Shown: positions 1-9,131 of the stretch, piece after piece
How positions within the stretch are numbered: the first letter of the stretch is position 1
How the letters are laid out: each line of letters starts with the position of its first letter
Assembly: GCA_020746835.1 (NCBI GenBank)
Contig: JAGPNK010000008.1
Coordinates: forward strand, 1,798,001-1,862,000
Reading direction: 5' to 3'
Length of the DNA: 64,000 nt
Source of the DNA: Stachybotrys elegans
Lineage: Eukaryota; Ascomycota; Sordariomycetes; Hypocreales; Stachybotryaceae
Made by a program: the position numbers and the translations under genes
Notes under the pieces: model-generated
What the model was told of the DNA's origin: nothing
Seen by the model: the letters and a program-made list of their open reading frames with translations, nothing else
The model's database searches: none

Positions 1-1395
1 CCTTACAAGCCTATGTAACAGAAGCTTGTTGCTGTTTGGCTTTCCTGATTCCAGTGTCACGAGGATCCAAAACCCCCTGCTCCTTAGTGCTTGCAAGTGA
101 TAAGTCGACTCTGATCAGGCTCAAGCTGGAAGTTTCTATCCTCATTATCCGACGTCAACTGCCGATGATGCGCCTAAGAACATTAGCCGGTAGAGCACAT
201 CTATCATATGCTAAGATTTGTCACGAGCTGTGTTATACCTGAGTACCGTGACTAAGTAAGAGGGAGTTTTCAAGGAATCGGAGTGAAACCCTCTGGACCG
301 CGTATCTCTTTGGAGTGATGTGCTCCGAGGAAGCCTGGCGTTCGTTTGTAGGCTTTCCACCTATCATTTATCTGAGTTTTAATATTTTTAAAGCCATCGA
401 AACCCAGGGTTATTGATTACTTATGCTGATGCAGTATAAAGAAACCGTACACGATGCATGAATGTAAGGAGAAGGAATCAGCCTTTGCTCCCAAGAGCTT
501 GTTTGACGTAACCGTGACATCATTGGAAGGTCGCTTCAAAAATAATTCATGTATCCGGATGTTTAAAACAAGGACAGAAGCTGTAAATCGAGTCGAAGTA
601 GCGGTTGGCAAGGTTCAAGACCGTGGTTTCTTCGTAGGGAAAATCTTCCATACCCTTGATGAATCAGATCCACCAAGAACTGTGACGAAAGGAAGGAGGA
701 GTGAATGAAAAACACAAGGGCAGTTGAAAAGGCCGCAGGCCTTCGTCGGCTTGGGGCAAACACATACGACATTGCTTCCAATGACGTAGTTCGCCTAAAG
801 TTTAGCCTCGGTAGTAAACTAAGATGGGGAAGCTACGCACAAGCACAGTACTAGTCACAGCAAGTTAACGCGACAGTGCTTGGCTCTCAATGGGAGTTAT
901 TGACATCTGCACCGTTTCTCTTCGTCTCTGTTCAGTAGGGAGGGGTAAATTGCACGGCTGGCTAATTTGTCCTCTCTATTGAACCGGGGTCTCTGTACGA
1001 GGGGACATTCTTGGACACCGCAACAGAATATTACTCAACGCCTCTAGTTTCTATGTGTCATCATGAATTTTTGATCCTTTATGGAGTACGACTTGGGGAC
1101 TGAGATAGTAAAGCTGTTGCTAAGAATAAGTACACGGACCCGAGTAATGGGTAATCTGGGGAGGGCCGCAAGGATTTCCGCAACGTCTTACATTAAGCGA
1201 AGTGAAAAGAGTACTTACCGCTACTGCGCCGCAATATCTTGGTCTCTTTTGGTTGTTATTGACCTTGGCAGTGGTGCAAAGGAGTGTAAGCAGGATGTAC
1301 CAAGAACCGTATATAAACGTTCTCTCCAAGGACCATCAACCTCTTGGTAGTTCATCTTCTCTGTCCTCTCCAAAACAGAGAACACTGCAGCAGAA
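1..1395. other. Gene-free 5' stretch
   Basis: No convincing coding exon is visible. The short ORFs here (for example 454-708 on the plus strand and 1120-1329 on the minus strand) overlap each other on both strands and match no family I recognise. The last 100 bases are the promoter of the secreted tannase-like gene. A gene that starts left of the window could end here, but I cannot see one. Confidence 0.5.
1310..1317 (+). promoter_or_regulatory. TATA box of the tannase-like gene
   Basis: TATATAAA lies about 80 bases before the ATG at 1396, a usual TATA-to-ATG distance for short-leader fungal genes. A pyrimidine-rich tract follows at 1320-1380, as is common around fungal transcription starts. 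Confidence 0.5.
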
Positions 1396-2769
1396 ATGAA
1401 GACCATCGGCTTGGCTCTGCTGGCGCTTGGCAGCTCCTTGGGAGTAAGCCATGGCCAGACAGCCTGCGCCAACTTGCGGCCGCCTACCATTCCGGGCGCA
1501 ACCATCCTCCGAACCGAGGCAAGAGAGGTCCTCAATTATCACACTGGCGGTTTCGAAGCCGCAGCCAATGGTTGCGTCATCAACACCTGGCTCACTCACG
1601 GCAACTCGGGCGACGAGGTGCTCGTCAGGATATGGCTTCCCTTGCAGGGCCGCCATGAGTGGAATGGGTACTTGAACGGCATCGGAGGCGCAAGGTTCAG
1701 CGCCGGTGAATGCACCGAGCGTGTCTCGTTTGCTGAAGCAACTCCTGCCAACCTCGCCCGTCTTGGCTACGCCTCGGTGTGCACCGACGCCGGAGTTGGC
1801 CATATTCAGCCGGGCAATACCATCACCTGGGCACACAACCAGCAGCTTCTCCGAAATTTTGCATACCTGAGCGTCCACGAAATGACCGTGATCGCAAAGG
1901 CCATCGCAAATGACTATTTCGGCCGCCCTCCGTCGCATAGCTTCTTCTTCGGGGTTGGCCGTGGCGGACAGCAAGGCTACATTGCGGCCGAGCGATACCC
2001 CAAGGACTTTGACGGCATTCTAGCCGATGGAGCTTATGTCGATTACGCCCGAACCGGCATGGCCAGCTTTTGGCCTTATCTGGTTCAACATGATAGAGGG
2101 TTCGTCGATAGGTGCAGCCTTAACGCCATTGCCGAAGCTGCTATACGGCAATGCGGCGGTTTTGAATCGCCAGACTGCCCTGGCTTTGACGCACAAAGCC
2201 TCGCCAATACGGTATACATGTGCCCCGGTGGACGGCGTGTGACCATCACCGCGTACGATGCGTCTGTCTGGACAAGCTTACACGAAGGTCCGTTTGGCAA
2301 CGGCAGCTACGGTACGCACCATGCGATAATCGATTCGGAATGGGCTACGGAACCCCCCAACCGCAGTTTCTTCACCTCGCAATACATCACGGACTTTCTC
2401 TTGAACGATCCCGACTATGACTATTCGAACATTGATCAGGACCAATACATGACTCTTTGGGAACAGTCTGTCGCAGAATGGACGGCGATATGGGGCACCA
2501 ACACCGACCTGGCTGCTTTCAGAGCACGGGGCGGCAAGTTCTGGGCAATCCACAACCGAGGCGACGATATTGTCCCCGTCAGCGTTGCTGTGGATCACTT
2601 AGAGCGACTTAGGGATGTCTTTAGCCAAGCCGAGCTGAATGACTTTTACCGTCTGACCATACGGCCTCAGGCGTACCACCGTGGTTACTGGTATTGGGAT
2701 TTCGAACCTAGAGGGGATCTGGCAAGCCTTATCAACTGGGTTGTGAGCGGAACCGCCCCGAGTGTTTAA
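1396..2769 (+). CDS. Secreted tannase/feruloyl esterase-family protein, probable pseudoenzyme
   Basis: Intronless, 457 residues. A signal peptide (about 1-21, ending SHGQ) is followed by a tannase/feruloyl-esterase alpha/beta-hydrolase fold. Family members normally hydrolyse ester bonds of gallates or feruloylated polysaccharides outside the cell, using a Ser-Asp-His triad in a CS-D-HC motif whose two Cys form a disulfide joining the catalytic Ser and His regions. Here the nucleophile elbow reads GVGRGGQQG (186-194): Cys and Ser of the usual GCSxGG are Val187 and Gly188. The C-terminal HC reads HR (His428-Arg429). The Asp (GDDIVP, 389-394) and the His remain. Both disulfide Cys are lost together with the nucleophile, while the reading frame is otherwise clean, so this looks like a maintained non-catalytic protein rather than a decaying gene. 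Family assignment is firm; lack of activity is inferred. Confidence 0.85.
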   Translation: MKTIGLALLALGSSLGVSHGQTACANLRPPTIPGATILRTEAREVLNYHTGGFEAAANGCVINTWLTHGNSGDEVLVRIWLPLQGRHEWNGYLNGIGGARFSAGECTERVSFAEATPANLARLGYASVCTDAGVGHIQPGNTITWAHNQQLLRNFAYLSVHEMTVIAKAIANDYFGRPPSHSFFFGVGRGGQQGYIAAERYPKDFDGILADGAYVDYARTGMASFWPYLVQHDRGFVDRCSLNAIAEAAIRQCGGFESPDCPGFDAQSLANTVYMCPGGRRVTITAYDASVWTSLHEGPFGNGSYGTHHAIIDSEWATEPPNRSFFTSQYITDFLLNDPDYDYSNIDQDQYMTLWEQSVAEWTAIWGTNTDLAAFRARGGKFWAIHNRGDDIVPVSVAVDHLERLRDVFSQAELNDFYRLTIRPQAYHRGYWYWDFEPRGDLASLINWVVSGTAPSV

Positions 2770-3027
2770 CGACTAGGATAGGGTCTTGATAGGTATTTCC
2801 TTTACCCAGTAGCTGCCTTGCTCCTCACCTCTACTGATCCACTTCTTTGTTGTGTCCTCGTGCTCTATATTCGCCAGCGTGACTTTCTTCCAGGTGCACT
2901 GCACATCGGCTTCCTGGAGGTGTTGCCTACCGTTTCATATTCAGTAGTAGTTCTGATCTATGGCGATTGGGGTATGTACCTGTCAGGATAGGTGAGCATG
3001 CACACGACAAGCTGACGTTGATTGCCC

Positions 3028-6000
3028 TCAGAGGGCAGATATCGAAGTATTTTGTGCAGCCTGTTCAAGCATCACTGCCACATCACTACGACCCCACGCC
3101 AAAGCCCAGTTCTGAGCTGTTCGTCCCAACATACATCGGCCATTTAAATCCGCCCCAATACCAAGAAGAAACCGTACAATCCCTATATGACCACACCTTG
3201 ACGCAGCAATGAGCGGTGTCAAGAGTTGAGCGCTAGAGCCAGACAGGGAAAGCTTGTGAATATCAGCACCTTTCTTGGCAAGGAATTCCACAATATCCAG
3301 ATGCCCTACTTCTGCCGCCAACACCAAGCCGCAATTGGGATCAGCATCTCTATCGACAAGAAGTTCCACAATATTCAGATGCCCTCTCATCGCTGCCCTT
3401 CTTAAACCGGAATTGAGATCATCGGCACCTTTATCGAGGAGAAATTCGACAATATTCAGATGCCCTTTGTCCGCTGCAGCCCTCAAGCCAGAATCGAGAT
3501 TGGCGCCCTTATCGGCGAGGAATTCCACAATATCCAGATGCCCGCTTCCTGCCGCTGCATCTATCGATGGAGATGATCCGGATTGTAGGTCAGCACCATT
3601 TTGGAAGCATAGTTCTACCACGCCCTTGAACCCGTGTCGCGCTGCACAGCGCAGCCAAGCGCTCGCACCATAATCTCCACGTGAGAAAGGAGCGTCCCAC
3701 GCATTGAATCTCTTTAAAAGGACTTCCGCCGCGTTGTAATGATTTAGATGGAGAGTATAATAAATTGCCCAAACGCCGTCTTCACTGTTGACATTCGCGC
3801 CATTGTCAAGGAGGAACTGTATAGTTTTCGTATGGCCATTGTCTGCGGCTCTTTGAAGTGGTGTTTTCCAACCGGCATCTCGTATGTCGATCATATGCCC
3901 GTTGCGCGCCAGCACCTGAACTAGCTTGAACCTGCCCTCCTGAGCAGCCCAAGACATGGGTGTTCGTTGTCGGAAATTTGCCATGTTTGATCTGCGACCC
4001 AAGCCCTCCATAAGGTTCTCGCCTTCGTAGATGACCGAAGGTAAACCAAGGAGACGGGCCACAGCATCTTTATGATTGTTCGCCATCGCAGCAAACAATG
4101 GATGGCCGAAATGAAGAGCCCTGTCATACGGTGTTGAAGGCAAACTCTCCAGTTCTGATGGAATCAGATTTTCCAGCCCTTTGTCAGCCAGGACATAAAG
4201 TTGACTTGCGGTTGGACCGTATCGCCGTATCTTGACGGATTGGCAGCGGTCCATTGCTTCAGTTCCCAAAAGGCGAAAGAATCGAGCGAGAAATTCCTCC
4301 TGGGCGATAGATCGCGCTGCCTTGTTGGCGTGGTCAAGGATATGCTGGCTCGCGTATTCCAACAATGCGTATGTCTTCATAATTGGTGCTTCAAGAACCA
4401 GAGTCTCCAGACTGGCCGATTTGTCCTCATCTGCAGAGCAGTTGTCAATGGCATGGTGTTTGCCGTCTTCATCTGAATCAACATCTGTCGTCCGGTCTCC
4501 CTTGATGACGGCGAGGATGGTCGGGTGCATCAAGTAAGCCTCGCAACAACTTCGTAGAATCTCATGGCTCGGGCCCTCCCACTCTAAACTGAGATCGGGC
4601 CAGAGTTCCTGCAGACCCCTCTCCTTGATCAAAAAATCGCGGACAGATTCGTGGATGAACTGCACCGTCGACAGTTTCTTGGCGGTCTTGGTGACCTCGA
4701 CTAGACCCTTGGAGGAACTGCTGGCCAAGGCCATATTCATCTGATCGTCCTCTGCATCGGGGATTTCATCATCAACCTGATCATCTTTCAAGCCACCCGC
4801 CCACATGGCATGACAAAACTCGCTGGGAGTCAACGGTCGATGTGCGCACAATACCCACAAGATGCACCGCCGAAGCTCTTCGGGCCGCTGCTGATCGCGA
4901 GTAAGAATGTCCTTGAAGAGTTGGCTCAACGTGGGAGGGATCTCGGACAGTCTTCGACGCAGTGCAAGCCCGCCACGGCCGGCTTCTTTGTTGAGGATTT
5001 CCACGACAAGCACAACCCACATGAAAACACCGGAAGCTTTTCCGAGAATCTGGCCTTGGAGCTCATCTCGGACACTTTTCTTGGGAACTTGGAGGCGTTT
5101 TTGGACATATTTCTCAAGGTCTTTGCTGTGGCCTGTTTCGTTTTCGAGGGTGACAACAAGTTCCTCGTCTACGTGAATGTATGGATAAGGGCGGCTTGAG
5201 AAGCATACACGGAACTGGACCTGTTCCTCTGTTGCTGACTCTGTGAGATCGCTGAAGAAATGGACCATGTCTCGCACATCATCCTCATTGCATTCATCAA
5301 GGGCGTCAATGAAACAAATAAGAGATCGTCGCCCCAAAGCCATGATGGCGTGTTGGAAGAGCTCCTTGAGTCCGTTCAAATTGGGGCATGCCGATTCTCG
5401 AGTGGAAGAAAACTCCATTTGGTCCAGAATGCGCTGCAGGTCCGGAAATTGAGTCAGGATCTGCTTCAGGAGAGAGCGGTACATGCCCGTGATGGACTTT
5501 TCCAAGTAGGCTCCTCTGGCATTGAAGAAGAAAGACACAACGGTGGCACCGAGTTGCCTTTTCTTGACCTCAGAGTGCAAGAACTTCATCAAGGTTGATT
5601 TTCCGGCACCTGCTTTGCCACGGATCCATAGGAGGCAGCTATGGCCTGTAGCGTAACTCCTCAGGTCAATCCAGTCCAGGTATTTGGGATGTGTGAGAAA
5701 CCATCGACATGTTTTGCCTTGCTCGGCGCGGATGGCATCCTTCCGGGCGTTGATCTGAGGGAAGTCTAGCAGACCCAGGAAACATTCGCGTCTTTCGATG
5801 AGCTCAGCTCCGGGACTTGGAGACGCAGTGATGATAGCTGTGTCGCGAACAATAGGTTGAGCCTGACCTGAGGTCAGTGACGGGATCGTCTCCAACAGCT
5901 CCCTTGCATACGAGGCTGCCGTCGCTGCTGCGTAGTCCTGCGAGGCCTTGTTCTTGTGCGAATCTGAATAATCGCAGATGCCACGGATGGGCAGACATTC

Positions 6001-6882
6001 GAGGCTGTCCATGATGCCTGCTGCCTCCATCTCGAAGCATATGGCTTCAAATCTCCGGGAAATCATGTCACGCTTGCTGACATCCTTATTGACGCTGTCA
6101 CCGGATGCGACAACGCCATAGTGAATCAAGAAGTCTTCGGTAGATCGTCGTAGTCGAGGCTGCTGTTTGCTGGCATCGCAGCCGTCGCAGGTCTTAGCAT
6201 CGGACGGGTGTGGGTAGCTGGCTTGGAAGAGCCTATCGGGTTCTGTTGGACGAGAGTAGCGAGAGAGTTTCGTTCGCATGAGCTCCTGCGCGCGAGGGGA
6301 CGATTGATCCATCCCGTGTTTGGACCTCAAGTTCGCGGCAGCTGAGAGCAGAAATGGCGAGGGCAGCTTGGGGACTGCCGTGCACTGGAAATCTCCGTCG
6401 TTGATCGCTTTCCCCAGGTCGTACTCCATGACTCGGATGCCGACAACAACATCACCTAGGTATAGATTGGCTTCGCCTGGTGCGCCTCCGCCTATGCCAA
6501 CCATGAGGGTCGCTTTGATATTGGGGAAGCTTCGTTTGAGGTGCGTTGAGACAGCTGCGGCGTTGACTTTGCCGTACACCATGGGCAGAGCTACCATGAC
6601 AACATTGTGCTTGGCGATGCGGCCGAGGACGTAGGCATTATGATCGCCATCGTGGGCTGGAAGCGGTTCATGCACTTCGTCGAGCATGGCACGCGAAGCA
6701 GCCAGTTCCAGGTGCAGTGCGCATATCCAGGCGATGGTATAGTCTTCGTGGGACAGCTTCACGGTCGGGGCATGATTTGCGGGCTCATCGTGCGTCGGGC
6801 TCTCGTCGTAGACATTCGGGCGCTTATGGGGTCTGGCTTGGTGTTCATCGTAGGGCAATGGTACCAGTCGCTTGGTAGCCAT
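3028..6882 (-). CDS. PNP-NACHT-ankyrin NLR (fungal STAND protein)
   Basis: One uninterrupted ORF of 1284 residues with a clear ATG. Domains in order: nucleoside-phosphorylase-like (PNP_UDP) effector domain at about 45-335, with a GIGGGAPG loop (129-136), LGDVVVG (142-148) and the FEMEAAGI signature (283-290); NACHT NTPase with Walker A GKAGAGKST (422-430) and Walker B LICFIDALDE (521-530); winged-helix/linker region; ankyrin repeats from about 930 to the end. NLRs of this shape sense a ligand through the repeats, oligomerise through NACHT, and switch on the N-terminal domain. PNP domains of immune proteins have been shown in bacteria to cleave ATP (Detocs), so a nucleotide-depleting death effector is a fair inference, not proven here. 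The last ankyrin block is made of short, very similar 26-27-residue units (see separate repeat entry). Confidence 0.93.
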   Translation of the reverse strand: MATKRLVPLPYDEHQARPHKRPNVYDESPTHDEPANHAPTVKLSHEDYTIAWICALHLELAASRAMLDEVHEPLPAHDGDHNAYVLGRIAKHNVVMVALPMVYGKVNAAAVSTHLKRSFPNIKATLMVGIGGGAPGEANLYLGDVVVGIRVMEYDLGKAINDGDFQCTAVPKLPSPFLLSAAANLRSKHGMDQSSPRAQELMRTKLSRYSRPTEPDRLFQASYPHPSDAKTCDGCDASKQQPRLRRSTEDFLIHYGVVASGDSVNKDVSKRDMISRRFEAICFEMEAAGIMDSLECLPIRGICDYSDSHKNKASQDYAAATAASYARELLETIPSLTSGQAQPIVRDTAIITASPSPGAELIERRECFLGLLDFPQINARKDAIRAEQGKTCRWFLTHPKYLDWIDLRSYATGHSCLLWIRGKAGAGKSTLMKFLHSEVKKRQLGATVVSFFFNARGAYLEKSITGMYRSLLKQILTQFPDLQRILDQMEFSSTRESACPNLNGLKELFQHAIMALGRRSLICFIDALDECNEDDVRDMVHFFSDLTESATEEQVQFRVCFSSRPYPYIHVDEELVVTLENETGHSKDLEKYVQKRLQVPKKSVRDELQGQILGKASGVFMWVVLVVEILNKEAGRGGLALRRRLSEIPPTLSQLFKDILTRDQQRPEELRRCILWVLCAHRPLTPSEFCHAMWAGGLKDDQVDDEIPDAEDDQMNMALASSSSKGLVEVTKTAKKLSTVQFIHESVRDFLIKERGLQELWPDLSLEWEGPSHEILRSCCEAYLMHPTILAVIKGDRTTDVDSDEDGKHHAIDNCSADEDKSASLETLVLEAPIMKTYALLEYASQHILDHANKAARSIAQEEFLARFFRLLGTEAMDRCQSVKIRRYGPTASQLYVLADKGLENLIPSELESLPSTPYDRALHFGHPLFAAMANNHKDAVARLLGLPSVIYEGENLMEGLGRRSNMANFRQRTPMSWAAQEGRFKLVQVLARNGHMIDIRDAGWKTPLQRAADNGHTKTIQFLLDNGANVNSEDGVWAIYYTLHLNHYNAAEVLLKRFNAWDAPFSRGDYGASAWLRCAARHGFKGVVELCFQNGADLQSGSSPSIDAAAGSGHLDIVEFLADKGANLDSGLRAAADKGHLNIVEFLLDKGADDLNSGLRRAAMRGHLNIVELLVDRDADPNCGLVLAAEVGHLDIVEFLAKKGADIHKLSLSGSSAQLLTPLIAASRCGHIGIVRFLLGIGADLNGRCMLGRTAQNWALAWGRSDVAVMLEQAAQNTSISAL
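3286..3543 (-). repeat. Tandem 78/81-bp repeats coding for short ankyrin units
   Basis: A near-identical 20-base core (plus-strand form TTCCACAATATCCAGATGCC) begins at 3286, 3364, 3445 and 3523, spacing 78, 81 and 78 bases. It encodes GH-L-(D/N)-IVEFL units of 26-27 residues inside the NLR. The usual ankyrin unit is 33 residues, so these units lack most of the beta-hairpin part. Such high internal identity suggests recent duplication or concerted evolution, as seen in ligand-binding repeats of fungal incompatibility NLRs. Confidence 0.85.
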
Positions 6883-7537
6883 TCTGCTGGTCGCAAAGTT
6901 TCGACGACGGCGTCAAGGGCGCAAACACAGATGGCCCAACCGCTGCACGGTTGCCAGCGTCTTCCAGAGCCCGCCGTTGCAAAGGCCTGAGGTGGACAGC
7001 CTGATTGAATGGGGGGTGCAGGCAGGAGGCTGTGCTTTGTGCTTCACCGCGTACACCTACCAGGAGTGGGGGACTGGGGGCAGGGCTAGAGATCAGCGTG
7101 CATGATAAGCCTCAAAACGCGCTGCAGAGAGCGTTGCACTGCCCATGGCGCCGCATCGTTGAACCCTTCTTCTCCTTACACTGTGAACGTCAAACAATAA
7201 TTCTGGATAGGTATATCTAGAAAAAACGATTGCCCATTTTCGGATGGACTTGTCTGACTCGAGAGACTACACAGCACAGGAGCAGACGTATCAGATGCTT
7301 ACGCGTGTGAAGCTGCCCTGGCCATGCACCTACGGGGCAGGCCATGGTCCTGCATTCCAGCCACTTATCTGCAGCCCCGTGAAGACGCGCAGGGTGCGAA
7401 CGGGGCAGTGCCGGGGCTATTGAAACAGCAAAATAGTTGGGAGCAGTTAGATTGAGGACTCTTCAGGTCCAGTAATCCGCACTCATGCCCTCTTTTCTTG
7501 TAGCGGCATTTGTAAATGTACTATGCTTCTGGGTGCC
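6883..7537. other. Intergenic region, no gene seen
   Basis: Contains the 5' flank of the PNP-NACHT-ANK gene and the 3' flank of the APH-like gene. The overlapping plus-strand ORFs 6872-7105 and 7005-7220 look like noise; no family match is visible. Confidence 0.5.
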
Positions 7538-8314
7538 CTAGGCAAACTTTTGCCAGGGGGACATCGCCTGGAAAAGAACCAGTTCCTCATGATACAGCTC
7601 CGGGAAAATATCCCCTGCATAGTGTTTCCAGTCATGGCCAGCAGAGAAGCAATCGAAAAATTTGACATACTCCCAGTATTCTGGGCACCACCCAGCCACC
7701 TCCCAGTCAATGAGTCCTTCGATTTTTCCATCTTTTACGATGATATTGCCGGGTGCCAGATCACAGTGAGAGAGAACAATACGATGACCAGTTTGTAATT
7801 GCCGGGAAAATGCTGTCCGCATGACCGGGGGTATCCTTTCGAGCAGATTTAATATCAAAAACTCGTTGAAGGCATTCTTGTCGCAACAAGCCGGAGCATG
7901 GAATGTAGAGAAACTCCTCGTATCTCGAATTTCGATACCGTCGCAGCCGCCAATATAATTTGGGGGAGCCGGCACAGATCTCATCTTTTCGATCAATCCC
8001 CGAAGCTGAGAGGCGAAGTCCTTCTTTTGTTCCACCGACATGTCGGACCAGAGCTTGTCGAGAGTTTTTCCCTGGATAAAACCCATACTTATGCGGCGTT
8101 GGCCGTCGGAAGACGTCGACGTGTCGCGGACATGTGGGACTGGAAGTCCAGCATCGGCGGCGACCCTCAGCGCCGCCACCTCTCCCAGATCAGTGCGTTT
8201 CCCAAACTTGACGACCGTGTTATCAGGATACAGGACGACCTTGCGATTGTAAAGCTGATGCATAATCACCGCACCTACGCGATTGTTTGAGCGGAGGAGC
8301 CTATTCGGCGACAC
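7538..8314 (-). CDS. Aminoglycoside-phosphotransferase-like kinase, 5' end frame-disrupted
   Basis: The open frame gives 258 residues of a fungal APH-family small-molecule kinase. The Brenner-type catalytic loop HCDLAPGN (183-190) and the metal-binding IDWE (202-205) are intact; VVKFG (34-38) fits the N-lobe ATP-binding strand. These enzymes fold like protein kinases and phosphorylate small molecules; the substrate is unknown. The frame has no upstream ATG: at 8314 it opens on GTG. Another frame upstream (about 8487 down to 8323) encodes a plausible N-terminal extension with a basic then acidic stretch (EKRRSK ... DESEPEDELES), and the two frames meet at a tandem GTCAG duplication (8323-8332). 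The gene is therefore either broken, mis-spliced in this reading, or starts at the internal ATG encoding residue 18. Confidence 0.75.
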   Translation of the reverse strand: MSPNRLLRSNNRVGAVIMHQLYNRKVVLYPDNTVVKFGKRTDLGEVAALRVAADAGLPVPHVRDTSTSSDGQRRISMGFIQGKTLDKLWSDMSVEQKKDFASQLRGLIEKMRSVPAPPNYIGGCDGIEIRDTRSFSTFHAPACCDKNAFNEFLILNLLERIPPVMRTAFSRQLQTGHRIVLSHCDLAPGNIIVKDGKIEGLIDWEVAGWCPEYWEYVKFFDCFSAGHDWKHYAGDIFPELYHEELVLFQAMSPWQKFA

Positions 8315-8487
8315 TGCGCGAACTGACCTGACTCAAGCTCGTCCTCGGGTTCGGACTCATCAGATGAATGTATTCGTAACCCCTTGGATCTCCTCTTCTC
8401 TCTGAGCCTGGCTTTGAAAGTCGACTCGCCCGGGTGCTTGCCACGTGAGCGCGACACGCAGTAAGTTGTTGAAGTCGGGGTGGGTGA

Positions 8488-9131
8488 ACTCTCCATCATG
8501 GCGATTGCTGAGGGGCGGAGAAGACTTACGTACCTGTGTGCGATGGAAACCTGGCTGGACTGCGGAGTGTTTGGATCAAATTTCATTGGAGAGAACTCTG
8601 CTTCTTGCGTACCCATGTACGGCATGAATCGAAATAACAATCCACCAACAGAGCAGACGGTCTGGATCCGCATTCATTCTTCGGCAAGCCTGCTATGGCA
8701 GTAAACCCAGCATTGCATGAGCTATCTTCACTCATCCTTTTGTGTGCCAGCTGATTTTGGCTTCGGTACCACAGCTAATCGAGGTAGAGACCAGCGCTGA
8801 TATTTAGTTCTCGTCTCTAGGGTTAAAGCTAGCTCGGCCTGATGTCGATTGACCTGTTCTCTGTGGGAGAGGCTTGGATGCTGAGTTCATGCCGTACTGG
8901 AGGAATCAGAAGCAGTCATCTAATTTTGAACTTGGCCCGAAGTCACAGCCCATTAGGTCGTCATTGCGTTGGTCATAAACGAGGTAATCGAGACAGTCGC
9001 AACTGCATACTGAAACCGCAAAAAGAGTCATTGTAAGAAGAGATCATATACCCTGTCACTCACTTCCTACGGCTTGTTCCCACACTCATCATCAACCCTG
9101 AAGCTCGCTCTTCTCTCCCAACAAAACCATA
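8488..9131. other. Intergenic region with possible upstream exon
   Basis: Minus-strand ORF residues upstream of 8487 include a good donor context (CAG then GTACGTAAG, intron starting at 8533), so a short 5' exon of the APH-like gene may lie at about 8534-8620. The rest shows nothing recognisable; 9050-9131 is the 3' flank of the HET gene. Confidence 0.35.

Noticed and set aside
1336..1974. 212-codon minus-strand ORF opposite the tannase-like gene
   Set aside because: It lies antisense to a well-supported secreted protein, has no domain, and is explained by the codon bias of the sense frame.
3286..3543. CRISPR-like regularly spaced repeats
   Set aside because: They are in frame, 78/81 bases apart, and encode ankyrin units; this is a eukaryotic genome.
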